Assembly: GCA_021106765.1 (NCBI GenBank) | Contig: JAIOTO010000093.1 | Coordinates: forward strand, 1 to 37,583 | Length of the DNA stretch: 37,583 bases | Direction: 5' to 3' | Origin: Methanosarcinaceae archaeon | GTDB lineage: Archaea; Halobacteriota; Methanosarcinia; Methanosarcinales; Methanosarcinaceae | Shown here: one piece after another, positions 7,615 through 15,824 of the stretch | How positions within the stretch are numbered: position 1 is the first letter of the stretch | How the letters are laid out: every line of letters begins with the position of its first letter | Position numbers and translations under genes: made by a program | The notes under the pieces: generated by a model | What the model saw: only the letters and a program-made list of their open reading frames with translations | What the model was told of the DNA's origin: nothing | Database searches by the model: none

Positions 7615-9660
7615 ATGGATATGTCTGAATATAAGGATGCTTTCAATGCGGAATCGGAAGAGCATCTTCAGGAATTGAACAATTCTCTTTTGGAACTTGA
7701 ACAAAATCCTGGGGATATGGAACACATAAATAGCATGTTCCGTGCTGCACATACTCTCAAAGGAATGGCAGCTACAATGGGATTTACCACAATAGCTGAA
7801 CTGACGCATGGAATGGAAGACTTGATGGACAAGGTAAGAAAACATAGTATTCTCCTTGACACTTCGATCATCGATACCCTCTTCGAGTGCCTTGATAATC
7901 TTGAAGCATTGGTAGAATCGGTCGGAAGCGGAGATGAAGTCGATGTTTCCAATCTAAAGCACAAGATGCAAAAATTGGTAGAATCATCATCAAACGAAGA
8001 GGATGCAAATATAGAATCGGATTCTGTAAAAACTGATCAGGAAGCGATCAAAGAAAGTCCTGTAGAGGTTGATGTAGAAGTTGATGTAGAGGTCGATGTG
8101 GAGTTCACGGATGTGGAAAATGAAGAGATCGGTGATGCAACAAAGAATGGTAGTACCATCATTGCTGCAAAGGTTATTATCGACGATTCCTGTGTGCTAA
8201 AGGCCGCACGTTCAGCTCTTGTCGTTCGAAATGCATCCAATATAGGTAACATCATTAGATCAATACCTTCCCTGAACGATCTTGAAGATGAAAAGTTTGA
8301 TCTCGAATTCACTCTGGTCCTTGCAACAAAGGAGGATATGGAGACCGTCAGATCAACTCTTGTAAAAGTGTCAGAGATAAAAGATGTGTTGCTCTCAGTG
8401 ATAAAAATGGAGGACACAGGTACGGAAGATGAGGTGGAAGATGCTACTAATACAAAAGATAGTGCATCCGGGGGAAATACGGAAAACGCAAAGAAGACTG
8501 ATACTGTAAAAAGCATTCAGAGTGTACGTGTAAATATTGAAAGACTCGATAATCTCATGAACCTTGTGGGTGAGCTCATAATCAATAAGATCAGGATCAA
8601 TCAGCAGGTCTCTGAGCTGGGTACAAATGTTCTTGATGAAGCACTTTCTGATCTTGACAGATTAACGAACGAAATACAGACCGAGGTTATGGAGTCCAGA
8701 ATGGTCCCCATCGGTCAGATATTCAGCAGATTCCCGCGTATGGTCAGAGATCTTGCAAAAACGGAAGAAAAGAAGATCGACTTTATTATCGAAGGTAAGG
8801 ATATTGAGCTTGACAGGACAGTACTTGATGAGATCGGTGATCCACTTGTTCACCTTTTAAGGAATTCTGTCGATCATGGGATCGAAGGTCCGGAAAAAAG
8901 AATACAGCTCGGCAAGTCCGATACAGGAACGTTGAAATTATCAGCATACAGGCTTCGTAATAGCGTCATAATAGAAGTTGAAGATGATGGTAAAGGCATG
9001 GACCCTGCTATCCTTCGACGGGTTGCTGTTGATAAAGGTGTTATGAGCCGTGCTGAAGCTGACAAACTCAGTGATAGTGATGTAATTAATTTGATATTCG
9101 CACCAGGATTCAGCGGTGCAGAAAAGGTCACAGATGTATCTGGCAGAGGGGTCGGTATGGATGCTGTGAGAAGCAAGATCGAAAAGCTTGGTGGCAGTGT
9201 AACAGTGGAGTCTGAAGCTGACAAAGGTAGTAAGATACAGTTGCAACTTCCACTTACGGTCGCAATCATACAATCACTAATGGTAAGGCTCAACGATGAG
9301 GTATATGCTGTACCATTAAGCAATGTTGTCAGGGATGTGGGGATAAATGCAAGCGATATTAAGACTATTGAAAGGCAGGAAGTGATCATCCATCGTGAAA
9401 AGGTACTCCCTCTGATACGATTGCACAATTTGCTGCATACTCCAACACCTGCAAAAGACAAGGAAAAACTGATCGTTGTTGTGGTGGAAAAGATGGGGAA
9501 CAATATCGGATTAATTGTTGATGAATTACTAGGTCAGCAGGAAGTCATCATAAAGACTTTGGACAGTAATATCCTTAAGGATACAAAAGGGTTTGCTGGT
9601 GCAACGATACTGGGTAACGGTAGTGTGGCTTTGATACTTGATATTGCAACTTTGATCTAA
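7615..9660 (+). CDS. cheA: Chemotaxis histidine kinase CheA
   Basis: CheA is the central kinase; it autophosphorylates on the P1 histidine and passes phosphate to CheY and CheB. The 681 residues run P1 (1-115, phospho-His46 in AAHTLKGMAA), an acidic linker with three VDVE units (about 152-163), P2 (about 180-270), P3 dimerisation (about 300-370), P4 ATPase (about 375-555; HLLRNSVDHG, DDGKGM, GRGVGMDAV) and P5 CheW-like domain (to the end). ATG 7615 is chosen over ATG 7621 because GGAGG at 7601-7605 has the right 9-base spacing. It is followed by cheC1 after 18 bases. All catalytic motifs are intact. Confidence 0.96.
   Translation: MDMSEYKDAFNAESEEHLQELNNSLLELEQNPGDMEHINSMFRAAHTLKGMAATMGFTTIAELTHGMEDLMDKVRKHSILLDTSIIDTLFECLDNLEALVESVGSGDEVDVSNLKHKMQKLVESSSNEEDANIESDSVKTDQEAIKESPVEVDVEVDVEVDVEFTDVENEEIGDATKNGSTIIAAKVIIDDSCVLKAARSALVVRNASNIGNIIRSIPSLNDLEDEKFDLEFTLVLATKEDMETVRSTLVKVSEIKDVLLSVIKMEDTGTEDEVEDATNTKDSASGGNTENAKKTDTVKSIQSVRVNIERLDNLMNLVGELIINKIRINQQVSELGTNVLDEALSDLDRLTNEIQTEVMESRMVPIGQIFSRFPRMVRDLAKTEEKKIDFIIEGKDIELDRTVLDEIGDPLVHLLRNSVDHGIEGPEKRIQLGKSDTGTLKLSAYRLRNSVIIEVEDDGKGMDPAILRRVAVDKGVMSRAEADKLSDSDVINLIFAPGFSGAEKVTDVSGRGVGMDAVRSKIEKLGGSVTVESEADKGSKIQLQLPLTVAIIQSLMVRLNDEVYAVPLSNVVRDVGINASDIKTIERQEVIIHREKVLPLIRLHNLLHTPTPAKDKEKLIVVVVEKMGNNIGLIVDELLGQQEVIIKTLDSNILKDTKGFAGATILGNGSVALILDIATLI
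8068..8103 (+). repeat. 12-bp tandem repeat in cheA encoding (VDVE)3
   Basis: Three consecutive units of GTTGATGTAGAA, with third-base changes in the second and third, encode Val-Asp-Val-Glu three times in the P1-P2 linker. As an in-frame repeat it can expand or contract without breaking the gene and would change linker length. Confidence 0.8.
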
Positions 9661-9678
9661 TTAATAACGGTGATATAT

Positions 9679-10293
9679 ATGACAGAACTAGATGAAATGA
9701 CAAAAGGTGCATTCCAGGAAGCTGGTAACATAGGAATGGGACATCTGGCTACAGCATTATCCAATATGGTGGGCAGGGAGGTCAAGATCAATATCCCGAT
9801 TGTAAAGATCACTCCTCTTGAGAATATACAAAAAGAGGCATCGGAAGGTGCAAATAAAAGTGTCGTTGCGATACATATCCCATTCAGCGGAGATGTGTCA
9901 GGAGGTACACTTCTACTTCTTCCTAAATACTCTGCGTTTTCTTTCTCCGACCTGCTTCTGAAGAGGTCCGTAGGGACGACCAATAAGATCGAACAGAAAG
10001 AGATAAACAAACTAAAGGATATGGGATCACGCCTATGTGGTGCCTATATGAATGTTGTGAACGAGTTCCTTGGCACCAATCTGCATGTAGGGGATCCAGA
10101 GGTACACGTAAATATGGACGGTGTAGGCGACTTCATTGAGCAGGAGATCGGTAAACTTGCCGATGAGTTCATTGTTGTCGGCGGTGAAGCGACCATCCCT
10201 ATCACAAGATCCAAACATGAGTTTAACATGCTCTTTGAACCGGAAGCTTCTGACGTTATACTTGCTGCTGTAATGAAAAAGATGATGGGGTAA
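9679..10293 (+). CDS. cheC: CheC-family phosphatase, paralogue 1
   Basis: CheC proteins dephosphorylate CheY-P and bind CheD. The family has two pseudo-symmetric active sites of the form D/S-x3-E-x2-N-x22-P. In this ~204-residue protein, site 1 (FQEAGNIGMGHLATALS...NIP) keeps E, N and the distant P but has Gly for the D/S; site 2 (LKDMGSRLCGAYMNVV) has Asp for Glu and Ser for Asn and looks inactive. ATG 9679 follows CGGTGATAT, with GGTGAT 4 bases upstream, and is preferred to the in-frame GTG at 9670. It lies 18 bases after cheA and one base before the FtsA-like gene. Two more paralogues occur at 13298 and 15825. Confidence 0.9.
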   Translation: MTELDEMTKGAFQEAGNIGMGHLATALSNMVGREVKINIPIVKITPLENIQKEASEGANKSVVAIHIPFSGDVSGGTLLLLPKYSAFSFSDLLLKRSVGTTNKIEQKEINKLKDMGSRLCGAYMNVVNEFLGTNLHVGDPEVHVNMDGVGDFIEQEIGKLADEFIVVGGEATIPITRSKHEFNMLFEPEASDVILAAVMKKMMG

Positions 10294-10294
10294 T

Positions 10295-12427
10295 ATGGAA
10301 CAACCGATATTCTCCCTGGACATCGGTACAAGAACTGTAATCGGACTTATTGCAGAAGGTGATGATCTTAGCATCACAGCTGCCTGTACCCACGAACATG
10401 TTGAACGTAGCATGGTGGATGGACAGATACATGATGTAGAAAAGGTGGCTTCTGTTGTTAGGGATGTGAAGAAGGAACTTGAAGAGGCAATAGGGCATAG
10501 ACTTTCAAAAGTGGCTGTAGCTGTAGCAGGACGCGCTCTCCTGACATCACGGGGAAATGTGACCGTGGAAATGCCATTCCACGAGATATCAAGAAATGAT
10601 ACTATTGAACTTGAGCTCGAAGCAGTCACAAAGGCACGAATGGATATTGGTATAAGTGAAGGGTTCAACTGCGTTGGTTACTCGGTCGTTTCTTATGGAC
10701 TGGATGGGCAGAGTTTCTTAAATCCCATTGATCAGAAGGGACGCTCACTATCAGTAGAGGTATTGGCTACATTCTTACCCGAAGCGGTTGTCAATAGCAT
10801 GTTCGCAGTGCTCAAAAAAGTGGAACTGGAAGCTATAAGTCTCACACTCGAACCTATTGCTGCATTGAATGTGGCGATCCCAAAGGATATGAGAAAACTC
10901 AATCTTGCATTGGTGGACATTGGTGCAGGTACCTCAGATATTGCCATAACAGCTGACGGAACTGTTGTGGGATATGGGATGGTGCCGGAGGCTGGTGATG
11001 AGATCACCGACATTATATGTGACAATTATCTTGTGGATTTTAGCAAAGCAGAGATGATAAAACGTTCTCTTATCACTGAAAATTCAGTGAAGATCGAAGA
11101 TATATTTGGTCAGACTACCGAGGTCGACACCAGTGAGGTCATAGGGGTTATAGAAGGCAAGGTGGACGATCTTGCAAAGCATATTGCAGAGGTGATCATT
11201 TCGATCAATGAGAACACACCTCGTGCTATTATCTGTGTGGGAGGTGGGTCACAAACAGTATTGATCCAGGAACGTTTGGCGCATTACCTGGATGTGAATC
11301 CAAGGCGTGTAGGGATCCGGTTACCAGAAGTTATTGAATCGATCGTTGATAGGACCGGTAAGGTCACAGGAGCCGAGATGATCACGCCCCTTGGTATAGT
11401 GCAAACTGCCCACACGGGATCAGGAATAGAGTTCATGGATGTTACTGTCAATGATACGGATGTTCAGATCATGAACATTAATGGACTTGTGGTCATGGAT
11501 GCACTGGTCGCTGCGAAGATCGAACGTGTCTACGGACGACTGGGGAGGGGATTGATCCTTACCGTGAACTCATCTTCATTGACAGTAAAAGGTGAACTCG
11601 GGGAGAATGCAAGGATATTGCTCAATGGAAAAGAAGCACACCTTGGAGATACATTGCATAAAGGTGATAGGATCAAATTCGAATATCCGAAGGATGGTAC
11701 AGATGCTAATATACTGGTCTCTGAACTTGGCGACCGTCTGGATATTCTACCCGTAGATATAATACTGGACGGCAAGCAAACAAGGGTAGAGCCTCATGTA
11801 ACTATCAATGGTCGATCAGCTTTGGGAGACCAGGCGATACCTGACAGGGCAGATGTAATAATAAGGGCGTCATCCTTATCTGACCTCATGGACCCAGGGG
11901 TCGAAGAGTGTGGGGAAATAGTTGTTACTGTGAACAGATCGATAAGGCACCTCACAACTACAGGTAAAAGGGTTCTGATAAATGGAACATATATAGATTC
12001 GATCGATATCTCCAACCATGATCTCAAGGACGGTGATCGTGTGCAGATGACGGAAAATGACGCGGATCTTCGGATACATGATCTGATCGGATGTCCTGAA
12101 AATGGGAAGGATATGAAGGTCTACGTGAACGATCAGGAAGTGATATTCAGTGGTAAACGTGGTACTGTGATATTGAATGGGAAGGAAACATCAGTATCAG
12201 ACAGTGTCCATAACGGGGATGTGATCATAACTAAAAATGGGATCGATGCCGATCCAAAAATGTCCGATGTTCTGGAATATATAGGAATACGAAGAGAAGA
12301 TATAGTTGGCAAGATAATACGGATGTATCTTGACGGGGCACCTGCGAAATTTACAACCGAACTCACCGAAGGATGTAGTATATCGATCGATCTTGTAACA
12401 AGGGGGCCGGGCAATGGATCAGAATGA
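10295..12427 (+). CDS. FtsA/actin-like ATPase with C-terminal repeat domains, inside the che operon
   Basis: This 710-residue protein has an actin/Hsp70-fold ATPase domain of FtsA type (residues 1 to about 385) and a long C-terminal region. Nucleotide motifs are present: phosphate-1 SLDIGTRTV (Asp9), phosphate-2 LVDIGAGTSD (about 205), adenosine motif ICVGGGSQ (about 310). Between phosphate-1 and phosphate-2 is an SHS2-like (1C) insertion beginning at VERSMVDGQIHD, as in FtsA. The C-terminal ~290 residues contain at least four repeats of the pattern [VI]-x-[IL]-N-G-x...GD-x-[VI] (about 440-462, 502-524, 558-585, 622-648), probably small beta-rich folds. From memory this resembles a long FtsA-domain protein of Firmicutes of unknown role; that link is unverified. 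It lacks an obvious membrane-targeting helix at its C-terminus. It begins one base after cheC1 and overlaps cheR by 14 bases, so it is coupled to chemotaxis genes. Confidence 0.85.
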   Translation: MEQPIFSLDIGTRTVIGLIAEGDDLSITAACTHEHVERSMVDGQIHDVEKVASVVRDVKKELEEAIGHRLSKVAVAVAGRALLTSRGNVTVEMPFHEISRNDTIELELEAVTKARMDIGISEGFNCVGYSVVSYGLDGQSFLNPIDQKGRSLSVEVLATFLPEAVVNSMFAVLKKVELEAISLTLEPIAALNVAIPKDMRKLNLALVDIGAGTSDIAITADGTVVGYGMVPEAGDEITDIICDNYLVDFSKAEMIKRSLITENSVKIEDIFGQTTEVDTSEVIGVIEGKVDDLAKHIAEVIISINENTPRAIICVGGGSQTVLIQERLAHYLDVNPRRVGIRLPEVIESIVDRTGKVTGAEMITPLGIVQTAHTGSGIEFMDVTVNDTDVQIMNINGLVVMDALVAAKIERVYGRLGRGLILTVNSSSLTVKGELGENARILLNGKEAHLGDTLHKGDRIKFEYPKDGTDANILVSELGDRLDILPVDIILDGKQTRVEPHVTINGRSALGDQAIPDRADVIIRASSLSDLMDPGVEECGEIVVTVNRSIRHLTTTGKRVLINGTYIDSIDISNHDLKDGDRVQMTENDADLRIHDLIGCPENGKDMKVYVNDQEVIFSGKRGTVILNGKETSVSDSVHNGDVIITKNGIDADPKMSDVLEYIGIRREDIVGKIIRMYLDGAPAKFTTELTEGCSISIDLVTRGPGNGSE

Positions 12428-13226
12428 TCTTGAGTTTACAATGTTAAAAAAACTCATAAACAAAAATCTGGGTTTTAATGCCGATCAATATAAAGATGCA
12501 CATTTACGAAGACGTATCGACGTCAGATTACGTTCTACACATTGCAAAACATATGGCGATTATATCAATGTCCTTAAACAGGATTCTGCTGAATATGTCG
12601 TTTTGATGGACACACTTACGGTCAATGTCACAGAATTTTTTCGTAATCCGGAAGCATACGATGTTGTGGAAAAGGAAGTGTTACCTGCAGCTATAATGGC
12701 AAATGAAAATGGCCCCTTGAAAACTATTCGTATATGGAGTGCTGGATCTTCTATCGGCGTTGAAGCTTATTCTATCGCTATTCTGCTTCACAAGATACTG
12801 TCAATCAATTTCAATAAATACAAAATAATCATCGAAGGAACCGATATCGACAAAGCATGCCTCTTTCGTGCAGAACAGGGCGTTTATACTAAAACCGAGG
12901 TAAAGGATATTGATAAGGCTATACTGAAGACCTATTTTGAGTTGAGGGATGGTAAATATTTCGTTATCGATAAAATCAAAAAAGTGACAAGCTTCAAACG
13001 ACATGATCTAATATCCGGACCCAAGAAGCGTGGATTTGATATCATATTTTGCAGGAATGTGACCATATACTTTGAAAAAGATCTCCAGGAAGTCCTGTAT
13101 ATGGATTATTATAATGCACTCAAAAAGGGAGGATTTTTTGTGATGGGGAAAACAGAAACGTTGATCGGCCCGTCTAAAGACCTCTTTAAACCTTTTAATA
13201 CTAAGGAGCGGATATATCAGAAATAA
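12414..13226 (+). CDS. cheR: Chemotaxis methyltransferase CheR (divergent SAM motif)
   Basis: CheR methylates receptor glutamates using S-adenosylmethionine. The 270-residue protein has the N-terminal helical domain (HLRRRIDVRLR, VTEFFRNPEAYD) and the methyltransferase domain with IWSAGSSIGVEAYSIAI, GTDIDKACLFRAEQGVY and FCRNVTIYF. The usual SAM-loop consensus is close to SAGCSTGEEPYS; here Cys is Ser, the first Glu is Val and Pro is Ala, which may alter binding. The ATG lies inside the last codons of the FtsA-like gene (14-base overlap), a sign of tight coupling. Its stop is followed by a promoter for cheC2. Confidence 0.93.
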   Translation: MDQNDLEFTMLKKLINKNLGFNADQYKDAHLRRRIDVRLRSTHCKTYGDYINVLKQDSAEYVVLMDTLTVNVTEFFRNPEAYDVVEKEVLPAAIMANENGPLKTIRIWSAGSSIGVEAYSIAILLHKILSINFNKYKIIIEGTDIDKACLFRAEQGVYTKTEVKDIDKAILKTYFELRDGKYFVIDKIKKVTSFKRHDLISGPKKRGFDIIFCRNVTIYFEKDLQEVLYMDYYNALKKGGFFVMGKTETLIGPSKDLFKPFNTKERIYQK

Positions 13227-13263
13227 GTTTGATCCCTGGGATGTCGAGTAATTTGTAGGCTAA

Positions 13264-13275
13264 CTATATAAATAC
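13264..13275 (+). promoter_or_regulatory. Internal TATA box before cheC2
   Basis: CTATATAAATAC at 13264-13275 is a near-consensus TATA box, 23 bases upstream of the cheC2 ATG at 13298. Initiation 25 bases downstream would give a leaderless or nearly leaderless mRNA, though AAAGGTAATATT also offers a weak ribosome-binding site. Confidence 0.5.
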
Positions 13276-13297
13276 ACAGATAACAAAAGGTAATATT

Positions 13298-13924
13298 ATG
13301 ACAAAAGATATTGATCATCTTACAGAATTTCAATATGGTGCATTGGAGGAGATCGGTAACATCGGTATGGAAAATGCCGTCACATCCCTTTCAAAAATGT
13401 TGAACCATGACATAAAGGTCAACATACCAAAACTCAATCTCGAAAAGATCGAAAATGTTCCACAGCATGTCGGCGGTGCTGAGACAATTGTTCTGGGACT
13501 ACTGGTGCGTATGGAGGGAGATCTGCAGGGTTATGTTGTGATGCTGTTTCCCATAGATAGTGCAAAAACCATCTGTCAGATAATCACCGGTGAGGAGGAT
13601 GTCGACCTGACAGATGATATGAACAGTTCTCTGATGAATGAAATAGCGAATATTCTTGCAGGGACATATGTACGATCACTTGCCGATTTCCTAAAGGTCT
13701 CATTAACAATATCTACTCCATATTCTATTCATGATATGACAGGAGCCATATTGGACCAGATACTTGTCGAGATGAGCCAGCAGGTAGAACATTCACTATT
13801 GCTGGATACAGAATTTATTGTTGAAGACAATCGTATAAATGGATCGATCCTTACGCTGTATGACACACAGTCTCTCGAATTACTGATCCAACGTATCGAT
13901 GAAATGACAGGATCTGGGGTATAA
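13298..13924 (+). CDS. cheC: CheC-family phosphatase, paralogue 2
   Basis: This 208-residue CheC-fold protein is the best-preserved of the three in this cluster. Site 1 (GALEEIGNIGMENAVTSLS...NIP) keeps Glu, Asn and the distant Pro, with Gly at the D/S position. Site 2 (SLMNEIANILAGTYVRSLADFL...STP) fits S-x3-E-x2-N-x22-P exactly. It should be an active CheY-P phosphatase. It has its own promoter immediately upstream and is followed by cheD after 72 bases, the usual CheC partner. The ATG at 13298 begins MTKDIDHLTEFQYG, a normal CheC N-terminus. Confidence 0.92.
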   Translation: MTKDIDHLTEFQYGALEEIGNIGMENAVTSLSKMLNHDIKVNIPKLNLEKIENVPQHVGGAETIVLGLLVRMEGDLQGYVVMLFPIDSAKTICQIITGEEDVDLTDDMNSSLMNEIANILAGTYVRSLADFLKVSLTISTPYSIHDMTGAILDQILVEMSQQVEHSLLLDTEFIVEDNRINGSILTLYDTQSLELLIQRIDEMTGSGV

Positions 13925-13996
13925 TGAAAAAGTTCCATCTCTCTTCACTTCGAACGAAATGCCCGTATATGTATTGAATATGAACACACATACTGA

Positions 13997-14479
13997 ATGA
14001 GTAACATGATCATCGTAGGAATGGCCGATTGTGCAGTTACAGTACCTCCCAAGAAACTCACTACATTGGGTCTGGGATCGTGTATAGGTATTGCTCTCTA
14101 CGACCCGCATGTAAAGGTTGCCGGAATGGTGCACATCATGCTTCCATCCATCAAACAGGCAAGGTCTCAGGAAAATCTGGCAAAGTTTGCTGATACGGGT
14201 ATCCCACATCTTGTAGGACAAATGGAAGAACTGGGGGCTGTAAAAAGGAGGATGGAGGCAAAGATCGCAGGAGGTGCCAGCATGTTCTCATTCAACAAAA
14301 ATTCGAATCTAAATATAGGGGAGCGGAATATAATCGCTACTAAAAGTATGCTTGTTGAAATGAACATTCCACTGATCGCAGAGGATGTGGGTAAGAACTA
14401 TGGACGGACCATTGTGCTTGATGGGGAGAATGGTGTGCTTTTTGTGAAGAGCGCCCTTAAAGGTAACATTGAGATATAA
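13997..14479 (+). CDS. cheD: Chemoreceptor glutamine deamidase CheD
   Basis: CheD deamidates receptor glutamines and binds CheC. The 160-residue protein has the catalytic set seen in Thermotoga CheD shifted by two: Thr23, Cys29 (LGLGSCIGIALYD) and His46 (AGMVHIMLP); AGGASMF further on is also typical. The start may be ATG 13997 or 14006; neither has a clear ribosome-binding site, and MIIVGMADC would be the shorter form. It follows cheC2 in the same direction. Confidence 0.93.
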   Translation: MSNMIIVGMADCAVTVPPKKLTTLGLGSCIGIALYDPHVKVAGMVHIMLPSIKQARSQENLAKFADTGIPHLVGQMEELGAVKRRMEAKIAGGASMFSFNKNSNLNIGERNIIATKSMLVEMNIPLIAEDVGKNYGRTIVLDGENGVLFVKSALKGNIEI

Positions 14480-14539
14480 AGTGATCAGTAGTTAATGCTT
14501 TCAATCATGAGATATAAATAAAAGGTGGGAAGAGGAAAC

Positions 14540-15787
14540 ATGTTAAGCCAGAATATTACTATACTGCACATTATCTTTGTGTCAATTTCATTGGTTGGTG
14601 GGCTCGCTGCGATGTATTTCTGGATCCGGCTATATTTTGAGACAAAGAAAGGATCCATTGCATGGCTACTTCTTGCATTGACTTCTGTGTTCATAGTTTC
14701 TACATCGATATTTCCTTCATTATCTATCAGTCTTCAGGATCCCGATGTTACCGATATAGTGTTAACACTGCTTGGACTCTGGAGTGCAGTATATACAAGC
14801 CTCTTTGCCATTGCAGGTCTATTGCTTTTCCAGGCATTTCGGAACATACCGCGGGAAACCCTGGGAGATTTTCTTATAGATGGAATGGTGTTCAATAGAC
14901 CCCCCGATGTAAAATCGTCATGTGGCAGGAACTGTCATATGTGCCAGTTGTACAGGACCAAGGATTGTATGGGTTGTATGGCAGAGAATAAATATTCGGA
15001 TGAAAAATGTCCTATCTATATGTGTGTTAATGAAAAGGGAATACAATCGTGTTGGGACTGCGATGAGAGAAATGAATGTGATCGATATGATCAGTTTGTG
15101 GAAGTCTCTCCTGTTCGCCATGATACCCAGGATGTTTCTGAAGTGGAGGATGTCTCAAATTTGCTTAAGCGTTCCACTTTGATCGAATACACACCATATA
15201 CCCGATACGAGGACTCTGTCATCGAGATATGCTTGCGACTTTATGGTGAGATGACCAACGTTGTGCTGATATCCACCGAGCCCAGGACATCATTTTTCCG
15301 CAATTGTTTGGGAGATCTGATCGATGTTGGGGCTATGAAGTTCATTGAGCTTTCTACGACAAGCCACGAGTTGGTTGAGGATAATGGTGTTATCAAATTA
15401 CCATTTGATGATATCAACAAGTTGTTCGATATGACCAGCAAACTTCCGGATGGATGTGCCATCATCTTTGAGCCACTTTCTCACATGATCCTTGAGCAGG
15501 GTTCAGAAAATACCTATAAGTTTGTATCAGGGATGGTCGAGGAATTCTCGGATCGGTTCCTTTTAGTGAGTCTCATCAACCGTAAAGCACATGATGAGCA
15601 GACATTGTCTAGATTTGAAGGACTCTTCCTTAACTTGGCCGAAGAGATAGGCAACCGGATACGAGTTACAAAGGGTGGTAATCAAGAATACATACGTTTC
15701 TTTGCTGGTGAGAAGTTCTATATGGAACAGGGGACAGATGTATCGGATGATGATCCTGATAGCAACACAGAGTCAAGAGGCGAATGA
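14540..15787 (+). CDS. Membrane protein: three TM helices, 10-Cys cluster, DUF835-like domain
   Basis: This 415-residue protein has three hydrophobic helices near the N-terminus (about residues 9-30, 40-62, 75-97), then a cysteine-rich region (about 125-185) with ten Cys in C-x3-C-x2-C...C-x2-C...C-x4-C...C-x2-C-x5-C spacing, reminiscent of the DUF3795 zinc-binding family. The last ~220 residues, after a linker, resemble DUF835 / KaiC-like archaeal signalling domains: a hydrophobic strand CAIIFEPLSHMILEQG and DRFLLVSLINR, with no Walker A motif. ATG 14540 is chosen because AGGTGGGAAGAGG lies just upstream; GTG 14525 is also in frame. Domain names are tentative. It sits between cheD and cheC3, so a membrane sensor or adaptor role in this pathway is plausible. 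Confidence 0.7.
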   Translation: MLSQNITILHIIFVSISLVGGLAAMYFWIRLYFETKKGSIAWLLLALTSVFIVSTSIFPSLSISLQDPDVTDIVLTLLGLWSAVYTSLFAIAGLLLFQAFRNIPRETLGDFLIDGMVFNRPPDVKSSCGRNCHMCQLYRTKDCMGCMAENKYSDEKCPIYMCVNEKGIQSCWDCDERNECDRYDQFVEVSPVRHDTQDVSEVEDVSNLLKRSTLIEYTPYTRYEDSVIEICLRLYGEMTNVVLISTEPRTSFFRNCLGDLIDVGAMKFIELSTTSHELVEDNGVIKLPFDDINKLFDMTSKLPDGCAIIFEPLSHMILEQGSENTYKFVSGMVEEFSDRFLLVSLINRKAHDEQTLSRFEGLFLNLAEEIGNRIRVTKGGNQEYIRFFAGEKFYMEQGTDVSDDDPDSNTESRGE

Positions 15788-15824
15788 TGATGTATAATAC
15801 CAATCGTATGAGGGAGTTGTGTAT

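Noticed and set aside
8874-9503. 209-codon antisense ORF opposite cheA
   Set aside because: Serine/threonine-rich shadow of the cheA frame with no promoter or homology I recognise.
13924-13974. 16-codon ORF starting in the cheC2 stop (TAATG)
   Set aside because: Too short and with no conservation evidence; probably chance.
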